Below, piece by piece: positions 16,529-23,981 of a DNA stretch of 35,947 nucleotides (position 1 is its first letter; every line of letters begins with the position of its first letter). The translations under genes were made by a program, and so were the position numbers. The stretch lies in contig NZ_CALNAT010000134.1 in NCBI RefSeq assembly GCF_937873925.1, positions 1 to 35,947 on the forward strand, given 5' to 3'. The notes under the pieces were generated by a model. The model was not told the DNA's origin, did not search any database, and saw nothing but the letters and a program-made list of their open reading frames with translations. Origin of the DNA: an uncultured Proteiniphilum sp. GTDB taxonomy: Bacteria; Bacteroidota; Bacteroidia; Bacteroidales; Dysgonomonadaceae.

Positions 16529-17325
16529 ACGCCGATCTGCATATACATACCTGCCTCTCTCCCTGCGGAGATCTGGAAATGAGCCCGCGCAACATTGTCC
16601 GTATCGCGAAGGAGAAAGGATTACGGATGATCGCGATCACCGATCATAATAGTACGCGGAATGTACCGGTTTGTATGGAGCTGGGCGAACGGGAAGGTAT
16701 TTATGTGATTCCCGGCTGTGAGGTGAATACACGGGAAGAGGTACATACGCTCTGTTACTTTCCGCACCTGCAGGCGATGGAAGCATTTCAATCTTATCTG
16801 GATGAACGGATGACCGATATGAAGAATGATCCTGATCGCTTTGGATATCAGGTAGCCGTGGATGAAAACGACCGGATCGTCTATGAAGAAGAACGATCAT
16901 TATTTATGAGTATAGAGGAGGGAGTAGAAGGTGTAGCGGACCAGGTGCACCGGCTGGGTGGCATTTTCGTGCCGGCGCATATCGACCGGCCGAAGAACAG
17001 CCTGATCAGTCAACTCGGTTTTATACCCTTTGACCTGAAATATGAAGCGTTGGAAATTTCGAAGGCGACAACGCCCGGAGAATTTCTCAAAGAGCATCCC
17101 GAGTTGGAGGGGAAACGTTTCCTGCAAAGTTCAGACGCCCATTATCCTGAGGATATTGCCCGCGCCTATACCCGGTTTGAAATGGAGGAATTGAATTGGA
17201 GAGGTTTTACGGATGCGCTTTTTAATGGCCGGTTCGGGACATACCGTGACGGAACCGGCCGTATACCTGGATCAGCCTTTCCGGAAAGAATATACAATAT
17301 AACACAGGAGACGGGTTATGATTGA
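16525..17325 (+). CDS. PHP domain phosphoesterase
   Basis: A 266-residue PHP (polymerase and histidinol phosphatase) family protein. Metal-binding motifs appear in order: DLHIHTC (His6, His8), ITDHNS, GCEVNTREEVHTLC, VPAHIDRP and SSDAHYPEDI. All expected ligands seem present, so it is likely an active metal-dependent phosphoesterase. Known members hydrolyse histidinol phosphate, AMP-type nucleotides or short oligonucleotides; the substrate cannot be read here. Being locked between a DRTGG gene and an ATPase gene with overlapping ends suggests it removes or makes the signal that these proteins read, which is inference. Confidence 0.85.
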   Translation: MNADLHIHTCLSPCGDLEMSPRNIVRIAKEKGLRMIAITDHNSTRNVPVCMELGEREGIYVIPGCEVNTREEVHTLCYFPHLQAMEAFQSYLDERMTDMKNDPDRFGYQVAVDENDRIVYEEERSLFMSIEEGVEGVADQVHRLGGIFVPAHIDRPKNSLISQLGFIPFDLKYEALEISKATTPGEFLKEHPELEGKRFLQSSDAHYPEDIARAYTRFEMEELNWRGFTDALFNGRFGTYRDGTGRIPGSAFPERIYNITQETGYD

Positions 17326-17884
17326 TCTGGCCATGCATATGATGGATATCGTGCAGAATTCCCTCCGCGCCGGCGCCGGGAAGATCGAAATCGAGCTGTT
17401 GGAGAATAGTCGTGACCATACGTTGCAGTTCCGGGTAAAGGATGATGGCAGCGGCATGGATGGGGAAACGGTGAAAAAATTGGGCGATCCCTTCTTTACT
17501 ACCCGCACTATCCGGAAGGTCGGATTGGGAGTCCCCTTTTTGAAAATGACCTGTGAACAGGCGGGGGGTGCATTGAGTGTATTTTCGGAAGAAGGTGCGG
17601 GGAGCGTTGTCGAGGCAGTTTACCGGACCGACCATCCCGACTGCCTGCCGTTGGGTGATATCGCCGGGTATTTGGTGCTTTTGTTGAGAGCGAATCCCGA
17701 AGTCCATTTCCGGTTTACCTGCCGGATAGACAAAGCGGAATTTATCCTGGATTCGGATGTTTTGAAGGAGCAGCAAATTGAATTGGAACATCCTCAGATG
17801 CTGGCTGCAGTGAAAGAATATATCCGGGGGAACCTCAGGGAGATCTACGAAAAACAGCCGTCACGCGGATTTTTATGCATGTGA
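17318..17884 (+). CDS. GHKL-type ATP-binding protein (histidine-kinase-like ATPase domain)
   Basis: A 188-residue stand-alone HATPase_c protein. The N box is HMMDIVQNSLRAGA (about 7-20), G1 is VKDDGSGMD, an F-box-like GDPFFTTR follows, and G2 is RKVGLGVPFLK. These are closer to sensor kinases than to RsbW, but there is no dimerisation/His domain. The C-terminal ~70 residues are unassigned. It overlaps the PHP gene by 8 bp, with an AGGAG site 9 nt before the start codon, unusual for a Bacteroidetes gene. It is the last gene of the putative sensing module; 100 bp of repeat-rich DNA follows before the hydrogenase genes. Confidence 0.85.
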   Translation: MIDLAMHMMDIVQNSLRAGAGKIEIELLENSRDHTLQFRVKDDGSGMDGETVKKLGDPFFTTRTIRKVGLGVPFLKMTCEQAGGALSVFSEEGAGSVVEAVYRTDHPDCLPLGDIAGYLVLLLRANPEVHFRFTCRIDKAEFILDSDVLKEQQIELEHPQMLAAVKEYIRGNLREIYEKQPSRGFLCM

Positions 17885-17896
17885 ATAAGAACAAAG

Positions 17897-17948
17897 ATTC
17901 AAGATTTCAGGATTTTAAGATCCCAAATCCCAAATCCCAAATCCCAAA
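17897..17948. repeat. Heptamer repeats between sensor module and hydrogenase genes
   Basis: Four perfect copies of TCCCAAA lie at 17921-17948. Just before them, 17897-17920 holds GATTCAA and GATTTCA units, the reverse complements of the TTGAATC and TGAAATC units found in front of hydA and hydC. So one repeat family appears in both orientations within 4.3 kb. Confidence 0.85.
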
Positions 17949-17985
17949 TAATAAAAAGAGTATAAACAATTAACTTTGAATAAAT

Positions 17986-18375
17986 ATGGATGGAATCAAA
18001 ACACTCGCCGACCTGAAAAAGAAACAGGAGGAGGTGAGGTACCGCATGAGCCTCAGAGACAGGGCGGAGGATCCCGACTCGCTGGTCCAGGTGAAAGTGG
18101 CAATGGCCACCTGTGGTATTGCTTCGGGCGCCAAAGAGGTGATGGAGTTCTTTATAGAGGAACTCGACAAAAGAAAGATCGACGCGGTCGTCACACAGAC
18201 GGGCTGTATGGGATACTGCTTTGCGGAGCCTACCGTAGAGATTACCCTGCCGGGCAGGGAGCCGATGGTCTTCGGTTATGTGGATACCCGGAAAGCCGAC
18301 GCGATCATCGAGCGTTATATCAAAGAAGGAGAATTGGTGGATGGTATCATCCCGCGGAATTACAATACCATTTGA
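17986..18375 (+). CDS. hndB: HndB-like [2Fe-2S] thioredoxin-fold hydrogenase subunit
   Basis: A 129-residue protein resembling HndB of the NADP-reducing hydrogenase of Desulfovibrio and the small ferredoxin of Thermotoga hydrogenase loci. The core is MATCGIASGAKEV followed by TQTGCMGYCFAEP. Cysteines are at about 43, 74 and 78; the usual second Cys of the CX4C pair is Gly, a feature I associate with the HndB family. It may thus hold a cluster with a non-Cys ligand or none. A TAACTTTG sequence at 17971-17978 looks like a -7 box but has no -33 partner, and sits only 7 nt before the start. hydB follows after 10 bp. Confidence 0.85.
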   Translation: MDGIKTLADLKKKQEEVRYRMSLRDRAEDPDSLVQVKVAMATCGIASGAKEVMEFFIEELDKRKIDAVVTQTGCMGYCFAEPTVEITLPGREPMVFGYVDTRKADAIIERYIKEGELVDGIIPRNYNTI

Positions 18376-18385
18376 AATACTGTTT

Positions 18386-20218
18386 ATGAGTCGATACAAA
18401 ATGCATTTACTTGTCTGTGGCGGTACCGGTTGCCACTCTTCCGAAAGCAACCTGGTATATGAAATGCTGCGCGACGAAGTGGAAAGAAAGGGGCTGAAAG
18501 GAGATGTGCAGGTCATTCGTACCGGATGTTTCGGTTTTTGTGAAAAGGGGCCCATCCTCAAAATCCTGCCTGATAATACTTTTTACACGCAGGTAAAGCC
18601 GGTCGATGCCAAAGAGATCATCGACGAGCATATTATCAAAGGCCGACGGGTATACCGGTTGCTCTATACCGACCCCGAAACGGAAGAGCATGTCCCCGAT
18701 TCAAAACATATGGGATTTTACAAGAAGCAGTTGCGTATAGCGCTTCGGAACTGCGGCTCCATCGATCCTGAGAATATTGACGAGTCTATCGCGCGTGACG
18801 CCTATCAGGCGTTGGGAAAAGTGCTTACCGGGTATACCCCCCGGGAGACTATCGACCTGGTCAAACGGTCGGGATTGCGGGGCCGCGGCGGCGCCGGTTT
18901 CCCTACCGGATTAAAATGGGAGATCGCGGCAAGGAATGACGCCGCTCAGAAATATGTGGTCTGCAATGCCGATGAAGGTGACCCCGGCGCATTCATGGAT
19001 CGTTCCATCCTGGAAGGCGACCCGCATTCCATCCTCGAAGCGATGGCTATCTGCGGCTATTGTATAGGCGCCACAAAAGGGTTGATCTATATCCGTGCGG
19101 AATATCCGCTGGCCATCAAACGATTGAAAATTGCCATTGCACAGGCGCAGGAATACGGATTGCTGGGAGACCATATCTTCGGCACCGGTTTCAGCTTCGA
19201 CATCACATTGAGATATGGCGCCGGCGCATTTGTCTGTGGTGAGGAAACCGCGCTTATCCATTCCATGGAAGGGAAACGGGGTGAGCCGTCCAACAAGCCG
19301 CCATTCCCTGCGCAGAGCGGATATTTAGGAAAACCGACCAATGTGAACAATGTGGAGACTTTGGCTAATATACCGGCGATCATACTGAAAGGGGCTGAAT
19401 GGTTCTCCTCTATCGGTACGGAAAGGTCGAAAGGGACGAAAGTGTTCGCCCTTGCGGGTAAGATCAATAATGTGGGATTGATAGAGGTGCCGATGGGTAT
19501 CACCCTGCGGGAGATCATCTATGAGATCGGCGGCGGCATAAAGAACGGGAAAAAGTTCAAGGCGGTACAGACCGGAGGGCCGTCGGGGGGCTGCCTCACT
19601 GAAAAGCATCTCGATACGCCTATTGATTACGAAAGCCTGACTGCAGCAGGTTCCATGATGGGATCGGGCGGGATGATCGTACTGGATGAAGATGACTGTA
19701 TGGTATCGGTGGCAAAATTCTACCTCGGTTTCATTGTGGAGGAGTCCTGCGGAAAATGCGCTCCCTGTCGCATAGGTAACAAGCGGTTGCATGAAACCCT
19801 CGGGAGGATTACCGAAGGAAAAGGAATGCAGGAGGATATTGAGAAACTCAGGAACTTAGGAAGTGTCGTCAAAGATACTTCTTTGTGCGGTCTGGGGCAG
19901 ACATCTCCCAACCCGGTACTCTCTACACTCGATAATTTCATGGATGAATACATGGAACATGTCCATGATAAAAAATGCCGTTCGGGGCAGTGCCGGAATC
20001 TGCTCTATTATGTGATATCGGAGGAGGACTGTATCGGGTGCATGGCTTGTAAAAGGGTGTGTCCCACACATGCTATCAGTGGTGAAAAGAAAGAGGTGCA
20101 TGTAATTAATCAGGATATCTGCATCAAATGCGGCGCCTGCATGGAGAAATGCCAGTTCGATGCTATCAGCCTGAAAAATGATTATCCCAGAGAGGTGGCA
20201 GCAATTAGCAATTACTAA
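18386..20218 (+). CDS. hydB: Electron-bifurcating hydrogenase, NADH-binding flavoprotein subunit
   Basis: A 610-residue NuoF-like subunit that carries the NAD(H) and FMN sites where electrons bifurcate. Domains in order: thioredoxin-like [2Fe-2S] (Cys11, 16, 48, 52); the NuoF core with the glycine-rich loop GRGGAGFPTGLKW (about 167-179) and NADEGDPGAFMDR; SLBB segment; the [4Fe-4S] region ESCGKCAPCRIGNKR; and a C-terminal 2x[4Fe-4S] ferredoxin (CIGCMACKRVCP, CIKCGACMEKC). The N- and C-terminal extensions distinguish HydB/HndC from plain NuoF. I start at ATG 18386, since the longer frame from 18278 overlaps the HndB gene and adds unrelated residues. Confidence 0.95.
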   Translation: MSRYKMHLLVCGGTGCHSSESNLVYEMLRDEVERKGLKGDVQVIRTGCFGFCEKGPILKILPDNTFYTQVKPVDAKEIIDEHIIKGRRVYRLLYTDPETEEHVPDSKHMGFYKKQLRIALRNCGSIDPENIDESIARDAYQALGKVLTGYTPRETIDLVKRSGLRGRGGAGFPTGLKWEIAARNDAAQKYVVCNADEGDPGAFMDRSILEGDPHSILEAMAICGYCIGATKGLIYIRAEYPLAIKRLKIAIAQAQEYGLLGDHIFGTGFSFDITLRYGAGAFVCGEETALIHSMEGKRGEPSNKPPFPAQSGYLGKPTNVNNVETLANIPAIILKGAEWFSSIGTERSKGTKVFALAGKINNVGLIEVPMGITLREIIYEIGGGIKNGKKFKAVQTGGPSGGCLTEKHLDTPIDYESLTAAGSMMGSGGMIVLDEDDCMVSVAKFYLGFIVEESCGKCAPCRIGNKRLHETLGRITEGKGMQEDIEKLRNLGSVVKDTSLCGLGQTSPNPVLSTLDNFMDEYMEHVHDKKCRSGQCRNLLYYVISEEDCIGCMACKRVCPTHAISGEKKEVHVINQDICIKCGACMEKCQFDAISLKNDYPREVAAISNY

Positions 20219-20275
20219 TTGCCAATTACCAATGAATCAGCGGGACACAAATCCTGAATTACAAATCAGCGAAGC

Positions 20276-20310
20276 TGAATCTTGAATCTTGAATTTTGAA
20301 TCTGAAATCA
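20276..20310 (+). repeat. Heptamer tandem repeat in front of hydA
   Basis: Five 7-bp units: TGAATCT (20276-20282), TGAATCT, TGAATTT, TGAATCT and GAAATCA, ending 6 nt before the hydA start codon. The whole 98-bp hydB-hydA gap is low complexity; the stretch 20205-20234 also repeats AATTACCAAT-like words. Confidence 0.85.
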
Positions 20311-20316
20311 AAAAAT

Positions 20317-22089
20317 ATGATTGAACTTACAATAGACAATAAAAAGGTGCGGGTGGAAGAGGGAACCACCATCCTGAAAGCAGCCCGGAAAGCAGGCGTG
20401 GAAATACCCACACTGTGCCACTTCGAACTTTGCGACATGGGTATAGAGAATAAACCGGGCGGATGCCGTATCTGTGTGGTGGAGGTGGAAGGACGCCGTA
20501 ACCTGGCCCCTTCCTGTATGACCGGGGCCCAGGAAGGAATGGTAATCCATACCCACAACATAAGGGTATTGAACGCGAGAACGACAGTGCTGAAGCTGAT
20601 CATCTCCGACCATCCGTTCGATTGCCTGGTCTGCGCCAAATCGGGACAGTGCGAACTGCAAAGCCTCGCCATACAATTCGGTATCAGGAGCCAGCCCTAT
20701 GGCGGGGAGCAATCCAGATACCGGAAAGATACTTCTCCTTCCATCATCCGTGATGTAGACAAATGTATCATGTGCCGCAGATGTGAAATGATGTGTAATG
20801 AAGTACAAACCGTAGGTGCGCTTGCAGCAGTGAACCGCGGATTCATGTCGGTAGTGGCGCCTGCTTTCGAGATGAACCTCGAAGACTCGCCCTGCACCTA
20901 CTGTGGACAATGCGTGTCGGTCTGCCCCACCGGCGCGCTGACCGAAGTGGATCATACCAACGATATCATCCGCGCCCTGAGCGATCCCGCCAAAACGGTT
21001 GTGGTACAGACGGCTCCCGCCGTCCGCGCGGCCCTGGGAGAGGAGTTTGGCCTGCCCCCCGGCACGCTGGTCACCGGAAAAATGGTCTCCGCACTTCGGG
21101 AACTGGGGTTCGATTACGTGTTCGATACCGATTTCAGCGCCGACCTCACCATTATGGAAGAGGGGACAGAACTGCTGCAACGTCTTCAGGGACACCTTTC
21201 CGGTGACCCGACTGTACGGCTGCCGATCCTCACCTCATGCTGCCCGGGATGGGTGAATTTTTTTGAGCATAATTTTCCCGATCTGCTGGATGTACCCTCT
21301 ACGGCAAAATCGCCGCAACAGATGTTCGGCGCCATTGCCAAGTCTTACTTTGCCGAAAAGACAGGGGTGAAGCGGAAAGATATGATCGTGGTCTCTATCA
21401 TGCCCTGTCTGGCAAAAAAGTATGAGTGCCAGCGGGATGAATTCAAGGTGGATGGCAATCCCGATGTAGATTACTCCATCTCCACCCGTGAGCTGGCTGC
21501 TTTTATCAAGCAGGCCAATATCGATTTCCTGAACCTTCCCGAGGGGGACTTCGACGATCCGCTGGGAGAATCGTCCGGCGCCGGTGTCATCTTCGGCAAT
21601 ACCGGAGGTGTGATTGAGGCAGCCTGCCGTACGGCATACGAACTGTATACCGGCAAGACCTTGGAAAAAGTCGATTTTCATGCGTTGCGCGGGATGGAAG
21701 GTATCCGGTCCGCTACGGTCGATTTCGACGGACTGCAACTCAATATAGGCATAGCGCACGGGCTGGGGAATGCCCGTAAGCTGCTGGATGACGTGAGGAC
21801 CGGCCAATCGCAGTATCATGCGATCGAGATCATGGCCTGTCCGGGAGGATGTATCGGCGGGGGCGGGCAGCCTTATCACCATGGTAACAGCGAGATCCTC
21901 AGTAAACGCGTCGCGGCGATCTATTCTGAAGATGAACGCAAGACAATCCGCAAATCACACGAAAACCCGTCCATCATCAGGCTTTACCAAGAATATTTGG
22001 GTAAACCCGGAAGTCATAGGGCGCATGGTCTGCTTCATACGGAATATTTTCCGAAGAGTAATGAGGTTACCATTCATTTGCGTGGTTAG
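20317..22089 (+). CDS. hydA: Electron-bifurcating [FeFe]-hydrogenase catalytic subunit
   Basis: A 590-residue catalytic subunit producing or consuming H2 at the H-cluster. N-terminal [2Fe-2S] domain (Cys39, 50, 53, 67), His-Cys [4Fe-4S] (His99, Cys103, 106, 112), 2x[4Fe-4S] (Cys150/153/156 and 160; Cys193/196/199/203), then the H-domain with TSCCPGW (Cys308, 309), MPCLAKKYE (Cys364) and MACPGGCIGGGGQP (Cys508, 512). All catalytic residues are intact, in contrast to the HydS-like protein of the same locus. The small-subunit-type C-terminus follows. There is no C-terminal extra [2Fe-2S] domain as in Thermotoga HydA. Gene context with hydB and hydC places it in the bifurcating class (A3-type). 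Start ATG 20317 preferred over 20296, which lies in repeat sequence. Confidence 0.97.
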   Translation: MIELTIDNKKVRVEEGTTILKAARKAGVEIPTLCHFELCDMGIENKPGGCRICVVEVEGRRNLAPSCMTGAQEGMVIHTHNIRVLNARTTVLKLIISDHPFDCLVCAKSGQCELQSLAIQFGIRSQPYGGEQSRYRKDTSPSIIRDVDKCIMCRRCEMMCNEVQTVGALAAVNRGFMSVVAPAFEMNLEDSPCTYCGQCVSVCPTGALTEVDHTNDIIRALSDPAKTVVVQTAPAVRAALGEEFGLPPGTLVTGKMVSALRELGFDYVFDTDFSADLTIMEEGTELLQRLQGHLSGDPTVRLPILTSCCPGWVNFFEHNFPDLLDVPSTAKSPQQMFGAIAKSYFAEKTGVKRKDMIVVSIMPCLAKKYECQRDEFKVDGNPDVDYSISTRELAAFIKQANIDFLNLPEGDFDDPLGESSGAGVIFGNTGGVIEAACRTAYELYTGKTLEKVDFHALRGMEGIRSATVDFDGLQLNIGIAHGLGNARKLLDDVRTGQSQYHAIEIMACPGGCIGGGGQPYHHGNSEILSKRVAAIYSEDERKTIRKSHENPSIIRLYQEYLGKPGSHRAHGLLHTEYFPKSNEVTIHLRG

Positions 22090-22147
22090 CTGAGTGGAAA
22101 AGGTGAAAAGATGAAGAGCTGCGACAGGGGGATGAAAATTCCAAATC

Positions 22148-22189
22148 TTGAATCTTGAATTTTGAATCTGAAATCTGAAATCTGAAATC
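22148..22189 (+). repeat. Heptamer tandem repeat in front of hydC
   Basis: Six contiguous 7-bp units: TTGAATC, TTGAATT, TTGAATC, then TGAAATC three times, ending 9 nt before the hydC start. Same unit types and order as the repeat before hydA (20276-20310), with two more TGAAATC-type copies. Confidence 0.9.
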
Positions 22190-22198
22190 AAAATAGTT

Positions 22199-22750
22199 AT
22201 GAATCAGAAGATAAATATAGCGCCTGCGGTGTTTGAATATATGGAAAAGGTGACCGGCACTGACGGTATAGAGGTGAAAGTGAATCTCCCCAAGGAGAAA
22301 ATAGAAAAGATCAACGGCATCTGCGATGGTTTCGGCAATGAGCCGGGGGAGCTGATCAATGTGCTGCATGAAGTACAGCATGCGTTCGGATATATACCGG
22401 CGGAAGTGCAGGATGTGGTAGCTCATAATCTGCATCTGCCCGTCGCGCAGGTATATGGTGTGGTCACTTTCTATACTTTTTTCTCCATGATCCCCAAAGG
22501 GGAGCATCCTGTCTCTGTCTGCACCGGTACGGCCTGTTATGTCCGCGGCGCCGAAAGGGTACTGGAGGAATTCAGGAAAGAATTGAATGTTGAGGTAGGG
22601 GAGACTACACCCGACGGCAAGTTCTCGATCAACTGCCTCCGTTGCGTAGGCGCCTGCGGCCTTGCACCGGTGGTGTTGGTAGGTGAGAAGGTATACGGCC
22701 GGGTGTCGCCTGATGGGGTGAAGGCGATCATTGGCGAGTATAAAAAATAA
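22199..22750 (+). CDS. hydC: Electron-bifurcating hydrogenase subunit, NuoE-like
   Basis: A 183-residue thioredoxin-like [2Fe-2S] subunit that shuttles electrons between HydB and HydA. NuoE pattern is complete: a helical N-terminus, VYGVVTFYTFFSM, then VCTGTACYVRGAE (CX4C, first pair) and NCLRCVGACGLAPVV (second pair CX3C). Length is typical. It ends the ten-gene series; its stop is only 5 bp from the stop of the convergent hydF, with no hairpin in between, so transcripts may overlap. Confidence 0.95.
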   Translation: MNQKINIAPAVFEYMEKVTGTDGIEVKVNLPKEKIEKINGICDGFGNEPGELINVLHEVQHAFGYIPAEVQDVVAHNLHLPVAQVYGVVTFYTFFSMIPKGEHPVSVCTGTACYVRGAERVLEEFRKELNVEVGETTPDGKFSINCLRCVGACGLAPVVLVGEKVYGRVSPDGVKAIIGEYKK

Positions 22751-22755
22751 GATGG

Positions 22756-23979
22756 TCAATCATTCGGAAACAGTGGCAGATTGACCGGGGTTCTTTCGAG
22801 CATTTTGGTCGCCCTTCTGAAAATTCCATGCAGGTACGCCAGCGCCATTCCGTAGTTGGTTACCGGGATACCCGCTTCGATAAACGGACGGAGCCGGTTG
22901 AGTAATTGCTTGCGGGTAACCATGCATCCGCCACATTGGATAACGAGGGAAAAATCGCGTATGTTCGGGGGGAGCTCCGAGAGCCCCGAGACAATTGTGA
23001 AATACAACTTTTTCCCGGTGAACTGTTGTAGCAGTTCCGGGATCTTTACCCTGCCGATATCGTCGCAACTGGTCTGGTGCGTACAACTTTCCAACAACAG
23101 GATATGATCGCCCTCCTTAAGCCGCGAAATGTGCGGCGTACCTTCCAGAAAAGCGGTGAAATTGCCTTTCAGGCGCGCGAAAAGGATACTGAAGCTGGTC
23201 AATGGAATATCTTCCGGAAGCGCCTTCGCCACGATATCGAACACCGAACTGTCGGTGACCGCCAGAGCGGGCCTGATACCCAGTCTCAAAAAGTCGGGGA
23301 TCTCACTCTCCCTCACCACTACTGTGACGCACCTATTGTCTAATGCATCGCGGATGGTTTGATTCTGGGGAAGGATCATCCGCCCTTCCGGCGCCTCACT
23401 ATCGATAGGTGTGATGAGTAACACCACATCTTTTGGACGTACCAGGTCGCCGACAAGCGACCTCCTTTGAAAAGCCGTTGTTGGGATAATTCGTTTTAGT
23501 GCGGTAATCAGCCTGTTCTTATCGGCCGGGTTGATGGTGCTGAAATCGATGATCTCCGCGTTGGAGTGCTGTTTAATGGCGGTTATGGTGATGGCGGCGA
23601 TCTTATCGATATCGTTTTTGTTATGGGCGAAGAGGTAAGGCACCTCATTTTTTTTAAATTGGTCGATCAGTTGCACTTCATAATCGCCGAACTGATTGCC
23701 GGCAATCAACAGGATGGCGCAATCGACTTTCCGGATCACTTCCTGCGATTTCTGGATTTTTTTCTCCCCGATCTCCCCCAGGTCGTCTATCCCGGCAGTA
23801 TCTATCAGTATGGCGGGACCGATGTCGAAAATCTCCACCGATTTTTTCACAGGATCAGTCGTCGTTCCCGGGAAATGAGACACAATGGAGATATCCTGTC
23901 CGGTGAGCATATTGATCAACGAACTTTTGCCGGTATTCCTGCGGCCGAATATGCCGATATGTAAACTGTTAACGCTCAT
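22756..23979 (-). CDS. hydF: [FeFe]-hydrogenase maturation GTPase
   Basis: A 407-residue scaffold protein on which the diiron subcluster is assembled before transfer to HydA. The N-terminal GTPase has GRRNTGKSS (P-loop, about 12-20), DTAG (60-63) and NKND (120-123). The C-terminal domain has the [4Fe-4S] ligands Cys299-x-His301 and Cys349-x2-Cys352 (CTH and CGGC). The gene lies 2 bp downstream of hydG on the same strand and converges on hydC. Confidence 0.95.
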   Translation of the reverse strand: MSVNSLHIGIFGRRNTGKSSLINMLTGQDISIVSHFPGTTTDPVKKSVEIFDIGPAILIDTAGIDDLGEIGEKKIQKSQEVIRKVDCAILLIAGNQFGDYEVQLIDQFKKNEVPYLFAHNKNDIDKIAAITITAIKQHSNAEIIDFSTINPADKNRLITALKRIIPTTAFQRRSLVGDLVRPKDVVLLITPIDSEAPEGRMILPQNQTIRDALDNRCVTVVVRESEIPDFLRLGIRPALAVTDSSVFDIVAKALPEDIPLTSFSILFARLKGNFTAFLEGTPHISRLKEGDHILLLESCTHQTSCDDIGRVKIPELLQQFTGKKLYFTIVSGLSELPPNIRDFSLVIQCGGCMVTRKQLLNRLRPFIEAGIPVTNYGMALAYLHGIFRRATKMLERTPVNLPLFPND

Positions 23980-23981
23980 AA

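Noticed and set aside
17921..17948. Tandem short repeats as a CRISPR array
   Set aside because: Units are 7 bp and contiguous, with no unique spacers and no cas genes in the window.
20308..21195. Long minus-strand open frame of about 295 codons
   Set aside because: Lies opposite hydA, whose motifs are complete; composition is that of a shadow frame.
22743..22758. Terminator between convergent hydC and hydF
   Set aside because: The gap is 5 bp and contains no hairpin.
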